From assembly GCF_016236915.1 (NCBI RefSeq), contig NZ_JAEHOK010000015.1:1-64000 (forward strand): 64,000 nt of DNA, in the 5' to 3' direction. Position 1 is the stretch's first letter, and every line of letters starts with the position of its first letter. Source of the DNA: Salegentibacter maritimus. Lineage in GTDB: Bacteria > Bacteroidota > Bacteroidia > Flavobacteriales > Flavobacteriaceae. Shown in pieces: positions 44,942-52,996 of the stretch. Under the pieces are notes generated by a model, which worked only from the letters and a program-made list of their open reading frames with translations, was not told the origin of the DNA and did no database searches. The position numbers and the translations under genes were made by a program.

Positions 44942-47344
44942 ATGCAAAGCGAAACACAAACTAAAGATTCAATTTCATTTGAGGATTTTAAGGCCCAGGT
45001 AATGGCAGATTATAAAGTTGCCGTTACCAGCCGCGAATGCAGTCTACTGGGTAGACGCGAGGTCCTTACCGGAAAAGCTAAATTCGGTATTTTCGGCGAT
45101 GGAAAAGAAGTGCCACAATTAGCCATGGCCAAAGCTTTTAAAAATGGTGATTTTAGATCTGGTTATTACAGAGACCAGACCTTTATGATGGCCATTAATG
45201 AGTTTAGCATAGAACAGTTCTTTGCCGGCTTATATGCTGATTGTAACCTGGAAAATGAACCTATGTCTGGCGGCAGACAAATGGGAGGCCATTTTACCAC
45301 ACATAGCCTCCAGGAAGACGGTAGTTGGAAAAACCTAATGGAGCAAAAAAACTCCAGTGCCGATATCTCTCCTACCGCAGGCCAAATGCCGAGACTTTTA
45401 GGCCTGGCGCAAGCATCTAAAATATATAGAAACGTAAAAGGAATTTCCTCTGAAAAATTTTCAGACCGGGGAAATGAAATTGCCTGGGGAACCATAGGAA
45501 ATGCCAGTACAAGTGAAGGTCATTTCTGGGAAACCCTTAATGCCGCCGGTGTACTGCAGGTACCCATGGTGCTAAGTGTTTGGGACGATGAGTATGGAAT
45601 CTCTGTACACGCAGCCCACCAAACTACAAAAGAAAGTATTTCAGAAATCGTAAAAGGCTTTCAAAGAGACGAAGACAATAAAGGTTTTGAAATAATTGTG
45701 GTAAAAGGATGGGATTATGTCGCTCTTATTGAAGCCTACGAAAAAGCTGAAAAAATAGCGCGTAAAGAACATTGCCCCGTTCTTATTCACGTGGTAGAAC
45801 TCACACAACCGCAAGGCCATTCTACCTCAGGGTCGCACGAACGATATAAAGATGAACAACGCCTTTCCTGGGAGCGCGAATACGACTGTAATATTAAGTT
45901 TAGGGAATGGATTCTTGAAAACAATATTAGTACAAATGAGGAGCTGGAGGAAATAGAAAAAAATATAAAACGTGAAGTTAGAGAAGGCAAAAAAACGGCC
46001 TGGAATAATTACATCCTCCCTACCAAAAACAAACAAAAAGAGTTACTGGCTATACTCGCTAAACTAGCTAAAAAAACCGAAGAAAACGACGCGGTTATTA
46101 AATTGGCCAAAGACTTTAAAGCCAATAAAGAACCTCTTAAAAAAGACCTTGCCATTGCTGCAAGAAAAACTTTAAGAATCGTTAGAAAAGAGACATCTGA
46201 AGAGAAGTCTAAACTTATTGAATGGTTAAATGATTTCAATAAGGCTATGACTGATGATTACAGCAGCCACTTACACGCAGCAACTAAAGATCTTCAGAAC
46301 GAAGTTTTACCGGAATATAACGATGATTCCCCTAAAGTAGATGCAAGAATTATTTTACGTGATAATTTCGATCAAATATTTGAGAACAAACCTGAAACCT
46401 TAATTTTTGGAGAAGATGCCGGAGAAATTGGTGATGTAAATCAGGGGCTGGAAGGACTGCAAAAGAAATATGGTAAATTACGTGTTGCAGATGTTGGTAT
46501 TCGTGAGGCTACTATTCTCGGACAGGGAATTGGAATGGCAATGAGAGGCCTTAGACCTATTGCCGAAATCCAGTATCTGGATTATGTGATGTATGCTTTA
46601 CAAGGTATGAGTGACGATCTTGCTACTTTGCACTATAGAACCAAAGGTAAACAAAAAGCCCCTTTAATTATACGAACAAGAGGCCATCGTCTGGAAGGTA
46701 TTTGGCATAGTGGCTCACAAATGGGCGGTATTTTAAACCTCATAAGAGGTATGTATGTTTTAGTACCAAGAAATATGACCAAAGCAGCAGGGTTCTATAA
46801 TAGCCTGTTAGAACAGGATACACCGGCTTTATTAGTAGAATGCTTAAATGGCTACCGATTAAAAGAGAAAAAGCCAGGCAACCTCTCTGAACTTAGAACC
46901 CCCATAGGAAAAGTTGAAACAATAAGAGAAGGTGGCGATATCACTTTGGTCTCTTACGGCTCTACGCTAAGAATTGTTGCCCAGGTGGCTGAAGAATTAA
47001 GCGAATTTGGGATTGATGCCGAGGTGATTGATGTACAGTCGTTACTACCGTTAGACCTTGAGCACGATATTGTAAAGAGCGTTGAAAAAACCAATCGATT
47101 ATTAATTATAGATGAAGATGTACCGGGAGGGGCTTCTGCATTTATCCTGGATAAGGTTTTAAACGAACAAAACGCCTGGAGATATCTAGACAGTAAACCG
47201 CAAACCCTTACTGCTAAAGAACATAGGCCGGCCTATGGAACCGATGGTGATTACTTTAGCAAACCTTCGGCAGAAGATATTTTTGAAAAGGTTTATGCAA
47301 TTTTTAATGAGGTAAATCCTGAAGAATTTCCGGCTATAAAATAG
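44942..47344 (+). CDS. Fused alpha/beta E1 component of a 2-oxoacid dehydrogenase
   Basis: This thiamine diphosphate enzyme decarboxylates a 2-oxoacid and passes the acyl group to a lipoyl E2 protein. The first half (about 1-440) is the alpha subunit, with the ThDP region GTIGNASTSEGHFWETLNAAG and DDEYGISV. The second half (about 455-800) is the beta subunit, with FGEDAGEIGDVNQGLEGLQ, IREATILGQGIGMA and VDVQSLLPLD-like text in EVIDVQSLLPLDLE. The fusion of alpha and beta in one 800-residue chain is typical of Bacteroidota. Branched-chain 2-oxoacids are the likely substrates, but pyruvate cannot be excluded. It has its own promoter and terminator. E2 and E3 genes are not adjacent. Confidence 0.92.
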   Translation: MQSETQTKDSISFEDFKAQVMADYKVAVTSRECSLLGRREVLTGKAKFGIFGDGKEVPQLAMAKAFKNGDFRSGYYRDQTFMMAINEFSIEQFFAGLYADCNLENEPMSGGRQMGGHFTTHSLQEDGSWKNLMEQKNSSADISPTAGQMPRLLGLAQASKIYRNVKGISSEKFSDRGNEIAWGTIGNASTSEGHFWETLNAAGVLQVPMVLSVWDDEYGISVHAAHQTTKESISEIVKGFQRDEDNKGFEIIVVKGWDYVALIEAYEKAEKIARKEHCPVLIHVVELTQPQGHSTSGSHERYKDEQRLSWEREYDCNIKFREWILENNISTNEELEEIEKNIKREVREGKKTAWNNYILPTKNKQKELLAILAKLAKKTEENDAVIKLAKDFKANKEPLKKDLAIAARKTLRIVRKETSEEKSKLIEWLNDFNKAMTDDYSSHLHAATKDLQNEVLPEYNDDSPKVDARIILRDNFDQIFENKPETLIFGEDAGEIGDVNQGLEGLQKKYGKLRVADVGIREATILGQGIGMAMRGLRPIAEIQYLDYVMYALQGMSDDLATLHYRTKGKQKAPLIIRTRGHRLEGIWHSGSQMGGILNLIRGMYVLVPRNMTKAAGFYNSLLEQDTPALLVECLNGYRLKEKKPGNLSELRTPIGKVETIREGGDITLVSYGSTLRIVAQVAEELSEFGIDAEVIDVQSLLPLDLEHDIVKSVEKTNRLLIIDEDVPGGASAFILDKVLNEQNAWRYLDSKPQTLTAKEHRPAYGTDGDYFSKPSAEDIFEKVYAIFNEVNPEEFPAIK

Positions 47345-47372
47345 AAGGAACTTATGTAATATCTTAAAATAC

Positions 47373-47404
47373 AAATCCCCAATCTAAAGAGAGATTGGGG
47401 ATTT
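47373..47404 (+). terminator. Rho-independent terminator of the dehydrogenase gene
   Basis: The arms AAATCCCCAATCT (47373-47385) and AGATTGGGGATTT (47392-47404) pair exactly over 13 bases with a six-base loop, followed by more T. It starts 29 bp after the stop codon. Confidence 0.92.
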
Positions 47405-47551
47405 TTTATTAGTACCCCCAAAGGTCATAATACCCCAAGGCTTGGCCTAAAATAATTTACTACTTCAATTTTCAAAACAATCATATCCTAAAATAATTCC
47501 AGAAGTTTTCAGAATAGGATAGCCACTTTGTACTTCTAATACTTTCCAGGT

Positions 47552-48100
47552 TTAAAGCCATTTAAACTCACTTATTCTAAACCCAATAAAACAATCGTCT
47601 ACACAGCCTTTTTCAACAAAACCACAATTAGAAATAATTCCATTTTCATCGGTATCAAAATAAATTGTATTCTCTTCCCGATTTACATTTAAATACTCCG
47701 AAAAACAGGTTTCGTACAATTCATCTATAAGCAAAGGGTCGAAACCTTCAGCATTGTTACCAATTTCTTCTCCGGTTTCTATATAAGATTCGATTGCTAT
47801 GTCTATGGGTTCGCCATCTTCATTTCTATCTTGTTTGTAATACGTATATTCCCTTCTAATTACCGTACCATCTTTTACACTTATATGCGTTCTACTTCCA
47901 TTACCTGTCCAGGAAATCGAATTTACCGTATAGCTATAACTATCTTCATTTTCAGATTTTAATTTCTTCCATAAATCTTTACTATCACTGTAATTAATTC
48001 CGCTTTTACCGCTGGTTTCACCTATTTCTAAACGACTACCTGAACATGATAACATAAAAAGGCTTAGCGTAAAAACGAATAAATAATTTAGAACTCTCAT
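47552..48100 (-). CDS. Hypothetical lipoprotein
   Basis: A 182-residue lipoprotein starts MRVLNYLFVFTLSLFMLSC with Cys19, followed by a Ser- and Gly-rich linker. The folded part has KSENEDSYSYTVNSISWTGNG, CFSEYLNVNREENTIYFDTDENGIISN and a C-terminal CGFVEKGCVDDCFIGFRI with four Cys that may form disulfides. The pattern Y-S-Y-T-V and the tail resemble DUF6174, but I am not sure. It is a single-gene unit between the dehydrogenase and the PH-domain genes. Confidence 0.6.
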   Translation of the reverse strand: MRVLNYLFVFTLSLFMLSCSGSRLEIGETSGKSGINYSDSKDLWKKLKSENEDSYSYTVNSISWTGNGSRTHISVKDGTVIRREYTYYKQDRNEDGEPIDIAIESYIETGEEIGNNAEGFDPLLIDELYETCFSEYLNVNREENTIYFDTDENGIISNCGFVEKGCVDDCFIGFRISEFKWL

Positions 48101-48191
48101 AGCTTAATTTTTAATTTATAAATAATAGATGCGGAAGCCTATAATTGGTTGCGTTGTTATTTAAAAACTAATTTCACTGTGTCGTGAGATG

Positions 48192-49709
48192 CTACATCCA
48201 GTTTCGTTTACTAACTTCAGCTTTATATAAGACATAATTTATGTATTGCAAAATATCTTTGCTAACAGCATAAAACTTAAGATCACCACCGGCGGTATGA
48301 AAAACAACATTCACCAGGTTTCTTCTGCGATACCAAATAGGTTGCTGCACACTTATTGATTGTATTTTAAACAATTGAAGGGTTTCTTCAGTTTTGTTCC
48401 AAAAGCCTTTTTTCTTTTGTAAAAAATCTTCGGTAAAAATTAATTTTCTAGCCCTAAATGCCAGTATTTGTAATGTTATTGCTATCAATATATACACGAC
48501 TACCAACATTAGCACAGCCCATAATTTAAAGTCTACAAAATCGGTAAAATACCAGATATAAAGAAAGATTAATATCGGCACCATACTCAATAAAATCTTT
48601 CGAAAGAGTAATAAATTATCAGGTTTAAAAACAGTTTTAAAATTAGTATGGGAAGATTCACTGTATAAAAAAGACTCTATCTTCTCTACAATTTGCTTTC
48701 CAAGACCCGGAATCTTTATTTTATTCTTCTGAAGTTCATTTTCACTGCTTGATAACGAAATTTGGGCCTCATAAAGGTTAAGCCGCTGCTGTACCGGATT
48801 GGTGGTTATCCGCATTAATTGAAGCCTTCTGGGTTGAAGCGATACCTTTGTATTGGTTTTTAAACCCATCTCCACTTCAAGCTTTTCCCTTGTTTGCCGA
48901 ACTTTAAGTCCATAATATTTAATAAAAACCTCAATAATGGTAATGCCTATACTTAATATTAAAAGCAACACAAAAAGCAAGGCACTATATCCAATAGACT
49001 GAAGCACCCCCGAAAATTGATCTACATAAACTTCAACATCATCCAGGCGATCTTTAAAGTAAGTGTTGGCCCGGTTATAAATTCCCATCACAAAGGCAAC
49101 AACCAGCGATAGACCACGTAGATAATTTGTGCTTATTCCTATTTTTAAAAGGCTTAAAATACCAACTTTATGCGTCCAAATTTCACGATCTTCGGCCTCT
49201 ACTCTTTTTTTATCTATTTGATTTGCTTCTACTTTTTCAGATTTAGCTTTTAAAAGAATTTCTGAAAGTCTATTCGCATCATTTTCTGAAATAGCTTGTA
49301 TTTCTACCTCCTGTTGGTTACTTCCGGCGGTATCTATAACCAGGCTATAAACATTGATTATCCGCTGAAGGATAGAACGTTTAAAATATACCTGTTGAAT
49401 CTTATCAAAAGGAATCGCTGAATTTTCGGTAGAAAAAATTCCCTTTTCCAATACGAATTCCTCACGTTCATAATCAATATAGAAAATGAATTTAAGGTAA
49501 TAGACATAACTGTAGATTAAAGTTAAACCCATCAATACCACCAAGCCTATACCTGTATAAATTAAAGTAGTTTTGCTAGGGCCGCTCAACAATAAGTAAG
49601 CACCCATAGCCCAAAAAATTTTTACCAGTTTATAGAGACTGGAAATGAAGATGAGTAAAATTCCGGCTATAGATTGTCTTTGTGCAGTATGATAGGCTTT
49701 AGAATTCAT
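48192..49709 (-). CDS. PH-domain-containing membrane protein, YdbT-like
   Basis: The 505-residue protein has several hydrophobic helices and at least two bacterial PH (bPH2/DUF304) segments. These include LEKGIFSTENSAIPFDKIQQVYFKRSILQRI and KKKGFWNKTEETLQLFKIQSISV, each starting from a helix pair and ending in a beta-sandwich. I take the ATG at 49709. The frame is open to 49730, which would overlap the next gene by 32 bp rather than 11. The family is widely paired with a shorter YdbS-like protein. The role is unknown, perhaps in membrane or antibiotic-peptide resistance. Confidence 0.85.
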   Translation of the reverse strand: MNSKAYHTAQRQSIAGILLIFISSLYKLVKIFWAMGAYLLLSGPSKTTLIYTGIGLVVLMGLTLIYSYVYYLKFIFYIDYEREEFVLEKGIFSTENSAIPFDKIQQVYFKRSILQRIINVYSLVIDTAGSNQQEVEIQAISENDANRLSEILLKAKSEKVEANQIDKKRVEAEDREIWTHKVGILSLLKIGISTNYLRGLSLVVAFVMGIYNRANTYFKDRLDDVEVYVDQFSGVLQSIGYSALLFVLLLILSIGITIIEVFIKYYGLKVRQTREKLEVEMGLKTNTKVSLQPRRLQLMRITTNPVQQRLNLYEAQISLSSSENELQKNKIKIPGLGKQIVEKIESFLYSESSHTNFKTVFKPDNLLLFRKILLSMVPILIFLYIWYFTDFVDFKLWAVLMLVVVYILIAITLQILAFRARKLIFTEDFLQKKKGFWNKTEETLQLFKIQSISVQQPIWYRRRNLVNVVFHTAGGDLKFYAVSKDILQYINYVLYKAEVSKRNWM

Positions 49710-50226
49710 CTTTAGAAATCTTAACCGCAAGGGCTTCTTTTAGCTGCAATGCCATTTTTGGATCAAGGCCAGGAATCGTAATATCACTTCCGCTTCCTCC
49801 CGCCGTAAAAATATTAAGGTTAGAAATACCCAGGATCTTATCCCAAACTCCCCTTGAAATTGAAACATGTTGTACCCTGTTAAACGGAACTATTGTTGTT
49901 TTATTAAAGATAAAACCACGCTTATAAACGATATCCTTTTCCCGTACGGCATAGCCCAGGCTTTGTAACAATTTATAATTATTCCAAAATCTAAAAATAA
50001 AGGCGGCTATAACAACAGCTAAAAGGATGCCTGTTTGCCACTGGTTTAGTTGAAAAAACCATAAAACACCAAGTATAGTAAACAAGACGAGCATAAATAT
50101 GCCCGTCTGAATATTCATTTTTATAAGGTATGTAGACGAAACAGAAGAATAAACTACCGACTCATATTTGGGTAAAGAGGCTAAATCAATCTGATCGTTA
50201 CTAAAATCTTTACCTAAGGAATCCAT
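49699..50226 (-). CDS. PH-domain-containing membrane protein, YdbS-like
   Basis: The 175-residue protein has two membrane helices (about 34-60 and 65-80) and one bPH2 domain with REKDIVYKRGFIFNKTTIVPFNRVQHVSISRG and NIFTAGGSGSDITIPGL. It overlaps the menB stop region by 13 bp at its 5' end and the YdbT-like gene by 11 bp at its 3' end, so the three are translationally coupled. This small-then-large order is the usual YdbS-YdbT arrangement. It has no known enzymatic function. Confidence 0.86.
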   Translation of the reverse strand: MDSLGKDFSNDQIDLASLPKYESVVYSSVSSTYLIKMNIQTGIFMLVLFTILGVLWFFQLNQWQTGILLAVVIAAFIFRFWNNYKLLQSLGYAVREKDIVYKRGFIFNKTTIVPFNRVQHVSISRGVWDKILGISNLNIFTAGGSGSDITIPGLDPKMALQLKEALAVKISKDEF

Positions 50227-51053
50227 TTTTTATCAAAATTGGGTTTTCTTTTCTCTAAAAAGGCATCGCGCCCCTCCTTGGCTTCGTCGGTCATATAAGC
50301 AAGACGGGTTACTTCTCCGGCAAAAACCTGCTGGCCAACCATTCCGTCATCAGTCATATTCATCGCGTATTTCAACATTTTTATAGAAGTTGGCGATTTA
50401 GCCATAATTTCCTGGGCCCATTCATAAGCCGTATCCTCCAGCTCATCGTGAGGAATCACGGCATTTACCATGCCCATTTCGTAAGCCTCTTGTGCCGAAT
50501 AATTTCTTCCCAGGAAAAAGATTTCGCGAGCTTTCTTCTGGCCTACCATTTTTGCTAAATATGCCGATCCATAACCCGCATCAAAACTCGTTACGTCAGC
50601 ATCGGTTTGTTTAAAAATAGCGTTTTCTTTACTGGCCAGTGTTAGGTCGCAAACCACATGCAGGCTATGCCCACCACCAACAGCCCAACCGGGCACAACA
50701 CAAATTACAGCTTTAGGCATAAACCTTATTAAACGCTGTACTTCCAGTATATTTAATCTGTGATAGCCGTCTTCCCCAACGTAGCCTTGATGACCACGTG
50801 CTTTTTGATCTCCACCACTACAAAAAGCCCATTTTCCATCTTTAGAAGAAGGGCCTTCAGCTGAAAGTAATACACAACCAATTGTGGTATCTTCATGCGC
50901 ATCGTGAAAAGCGTCTAAAAGCTCTGATGTAGTTTTAGGTCTAAACGCATTTCTAACTTCCGGACGGTTAAAGGCAATTCGGGCAACACCTCCGGCTTTT
51001 TTATAAGTAATATCTTCGTATTCTTTTACAGTTTTCCAATTAATTTCACTCAT
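50214..51053 (-). CDS. menB: 1,4-dihydroxy-2-naphthoyl-CoA synthase, MenB
   Basis: MenB closes the naphthoquinone ring from o-succinylbenzoyl-CoA in menaquinone synthesis. The 279 residues have the crotonase fold with the oxyanion-hole word FCSGGDQKARG (77-87), PGWAVGGGHSLHVVCDLTLAS (121-141, in part) and KQTDADVTSFDAGYGS (148-163). In this last word the residue after QT is Asp151. The family's bicarbonate-dependent members have Gly there, so this looks like the bicarbonate-independent type. That comes from my recollection of the two classes. It is the last men gene of the region (menF, thioesterase and menD lie upstream on the same strand), followed by the PH-domain genes with overlap. Confidence 0.95.
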   Translation of the reverse strand: MSEINWKTVKEYEDITYKKAGGVARIAFNRPEVRNAFRPKTTSELLDAFHDAHEDTTIGCVLLSAEGPSSKDGKWAFCSGGDQKARGHQGYVGEDGYHRLNILEVQRLIRFMPKAVICVVPGWAVGGGHSLHVVCDLTLASKENAIFKQTDADVTSFDAGYGSAYLAKMVGQKKAREIFFLGRNYSAQEAYEMGMVNAVIPHDELEDTAYEWAQEIMAKSPTSIKMLKYAMNMTDDGMVGQQVFAGEVTRLAYMTDEAKEGRDAFLEKRKPNFDKKWIP

Positions 51054-51097
51054 AATTCTTTATTTTATCCAAAAATAAGCTTTTCAAATTATCTTAA

Positions 51098-51122
51098 TAT
51101 CTTTGTAGAGCAAATAGATTTG
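51098..51122 (+). promoter_or_regulatory. Two candidate -7 elements for the exported basic protein
   Basis: TATCTTTG (51098-51105) and TAGATTTG (51115-51122) are both perfect TAnnTTTG matches, 17 bp apart between their starts. I see no TTG at the right distance for either. The start codon is at 51159, so either could be used. Confidence 0.4.
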
Positions 51123-51158
51123 CATTGTTTTTGCTATACTAAAACAAAAGCCCTGATA

Positions 51159-51647
51159 ATGAAATTTCGTTTACTCCTTATAAGCACATTTTTTTTAAGT
51201 ATAACACCTGTTTTTTCTCAGGAATACTGGGACATGGCCGATTTTGAAATTAGCAATTATAGCATTGAACCCGCCTGGAGCGATCTAAGTTTTGGGCAAC
51301 AATTTTTTCAGGGGGATTTTGATCTTCCCAGTGGAGAATTTCTAAATGTAGACCAAAATAAGCGTGCTACCGTAGATATGGTAGGAATTCTTGAGCAGCA
51401 ACGCAATATGAAAAAACGCAGCGTAGATATTGGAACACCTTTACCTACAACTACTCAGAAAAAGAAAGCTTTCGAAATTTCTAATAATTATAGGCTTAGA
51501 GATAAAGATGAAGTGTATAACGATGCGCTTAACTCCAATCCTTATTATCAAAACCAGCGAATCTATCAAAATGCCCTACATAGACAACATCAGCGCCGAA
51601 TGTATTACGGCTCTTACTATTATGCCCCTCGGGGCCGTTATTACTAG
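51159..51647 (+). CDS. Exported Tyr/Arg/Gln-rich protein of unknown function
   Basis: The signal peptide MKFRLLLISTFFLSITPVFSQ (cleavage after about Ser20) sends this 162-residue protein out of the cytoplasm. The ATG at 51159 is preferred over 51120, which would put 13 irregular residues in front of the signal. The C-terminus is striking: a run of Tyr, His, Arg and Gln residues (about 130-162, ending YYYAPRGRYY). The middle contains ILEQQRNMKKRSVDIGTPLPT. No domain is recognised. The stop codon overlaps the end of the convergent CvfB-like gene by 4 bp. Confidence 0.65.
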   Translation: MKFRLLLISTFFLSITPVFSQEYWDMADFEISNYSIEPAWSDLSFGQQFFQGDFDLPSGEFLNVDQNKRATVDMVGILEQQRNMKKRSVDIGTPLPTTTQKKKAFEISNNYRLRDKDEVYNDALNSNPYYQNQRIYQNALHRQHQRRMYYGSYYYAPRGRYY

Positions 51648-52480
51648 CCTTCTTTAAGATAAAGTCCGTTATCCTTTATCTCTATTTTTCTTTGCTTATA
51701 AAGCGTACCGGCAGCACGTTTAAAACTTTTTTTACTAATTCCAAGCTGACTGTGGATTGCCTCTGGCGAAGACTTATCGGTAAGGTTTAAGTAGCCATCA
51801 TTTTGTTTCAGCTTATCAAGAATAAGTTGGGCATTTGGCTCAATACTTCTATAACCCGGCCTTTGTAAACTTACGTCAATTTTACCATCTGAGCGTGTTT
51901 TCTTAATAAACCCGCGCATTTCATCCCCTACGTTTATTTCCTGAAAAACATCGTCATGATAAATTAAACCTAAATGCAGTTGATTAATAATCACATTATA
52001 GCCTAAATCGCTTTTATTGCTTATTATTAAATCTACTTCTTCGAAAGGAGCTACGGTTAAGGACGAATTATCCAGGAATGCATGTACCTTACTGGAAGCA
52101 ACCAAACGGTTGGTATCCTCATCTAAATAACAAAAAACAAGGTAACGCCCACCTTTTTTCATAGGGTAAGCCTGTTCTTTAAAAGGTACAAAAAGATGTT
52201 TTTCAAGCCCCCAATCTAAAAAAGCACCAAATTCTGTTGTCTCTACGCATTTTAAAAAAGCAAATTCATCTAATTTTACCAGGGGTTCTAAAGTGGTCGC
52301 AACCGGACGTTCTTCGTGATCAAGGTATACAAAAACCTCAATCTCCTCCCCTATTTCAAAAGTTTCGGGAATGTATTTATTGGGAAGTAAAACTTCATTC
52401 CCCTCTTCATCGGTTAAAAATAATCCGGGTTCGGTTTCCCTTACAATATGAAGTGTATGATTTTCGCCAATTCTAAGCAT
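51644..52480 (-). CDS. CvfB-like S1-domain RNA-binding protein
   Basis: The 278-residue protein has several S1-like beta-barrel segments: NHTLHIVRETEPGLFLTDEEG, LVKLDEFAFLKCVETTEFGAFLDWG and LGLIYHDDVFQEINVGDEMRGFIKK. The C-terminal winged-helix part has LNLTDKSSPEAIHSQLGISKKSFKRAAGTLYKQRKIEI. This is the layout of S. aureus CvfB and its relatives, which bind RNA and affect virulence or growth regulation. I start at the ATG at 52480. The open frame reaches a TTG at 52486. Its end overlaps the convergent exported-protein gene by 4 bp. Confidence 0.9.
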   Translation of the reverse strand: MLRIGENHTLHIVRETEPGLFLTDEEGNEVLLPNKYIPETFEIGEEIEVFVYLDHEERPVATTLEPLVKLDEFAFLKCVETTEFGAFLDWGLEKHLFVPFKEQAYPMKKGGRYLVFCYLDEDTNRLVASSKVHAFLDNSSLTVAPFEEVDLIISNKSDLGYNVIINQLHLGLIYHDDVFQEINVGDEMRGFIKKTRSDGKIDVSLQRPGYRSIEPNAQLILDKLKQNDGYLNLTDKSSPEAIHSQLGISKKSFKRAAGTLYKQRKIEIKDNGLYLKEG

Positions 52481-52539
52481 AAGCAATATTTTGGGAGCAA
52501 AGATACTTTATATTTACGGGCTTTTCTGCAAAACAAAAA

Positions 52540-52570
52540 AAATCCGTTTTCATACTCGGAAAACGGATTT
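52540..52570 (-). terminator. Rho-independent terminator of the DUF2853 gene
   Basis: The arms AAATCCGTTTT (52540-52550) and AAAACGGATTT (52560-52570) pair exactly over 11 bases with a nine-base loop. On the minus strand the stem is followed by a long T-run. It lies 22 bp after the stop codon. Confidence 0.9.
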
Positions 52571-52592
52571 CTATATAACTTTAAATCAAGGC

Positions 52593-52937
52593 TTATTTAA
52601 AAACACTTTCTTTTTTGAAATGCTTTGTAAGTAGGTAGTATACCACCGCACGATATTTGTTACGATTAGATTTACCGTATTTTTCCATGACGGCATTTAA
52701 ACCAACATCCAGCTTTTCATCATCTTTTAAACCTAATTTTTTAATAAGAAAATTACGCTTCACGGTTTCCATTTCAGATTCTGAAGAACTGGAAACAGTC
52801 TCGGCATCACTTCTAAAAATACTTGGGCCACAAGATTCAGTTACTTTTCTCAATAAATCTACATCGGGATCTTCTCCGGTTCTATCTTTTACATCCTGGA
52901 TGTACTTACCTACTTTTTCATCGGTTTTTTCACTCAT
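52593..52937 (-). CDS. DUF2853 family protein
   Basis: The 114-residue protein has no signal peptide. It reads EKVGKYIQDVKDRTGEDPDVDLLRKVTESCGPSIFRSDAETVSSSSESEMETVKRNFL (in parts), then LIKKLGLKDDEKLDVGLNAVMEKYG and NKYRAVVYYLLTKHF. This matches DUF2853, an all-helical family of unknown function found in many proteobacteria and Bacteroidota. Length is as usual. It lies between menD and the CvfB-like gene on the same strand and has its own terminator. Confidence 0.86.
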   Translation of the reverse strand: MSEKTDEKVGKYIQDVKDRTGEDPDVDLLRKVTESCGPSIFRSDAETVSSSSESEMETVKRNFLIKKLGLKDDEKLDVGLNAVMEKYGKSNRNKYRAVVYYLLTKHFKKESVFK

Positions 52938-52996
52938 AATTAATAATTTTTAGTTGTAAAGTCACTAATTTACTTAAAAGAGTGAAGTTTATATCT

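Noticed and set aside
45166-46239. Several minus-strand open frames within the E1 gene
   Set aside because: They are frame shadows of a well-supported gene on the other strand.
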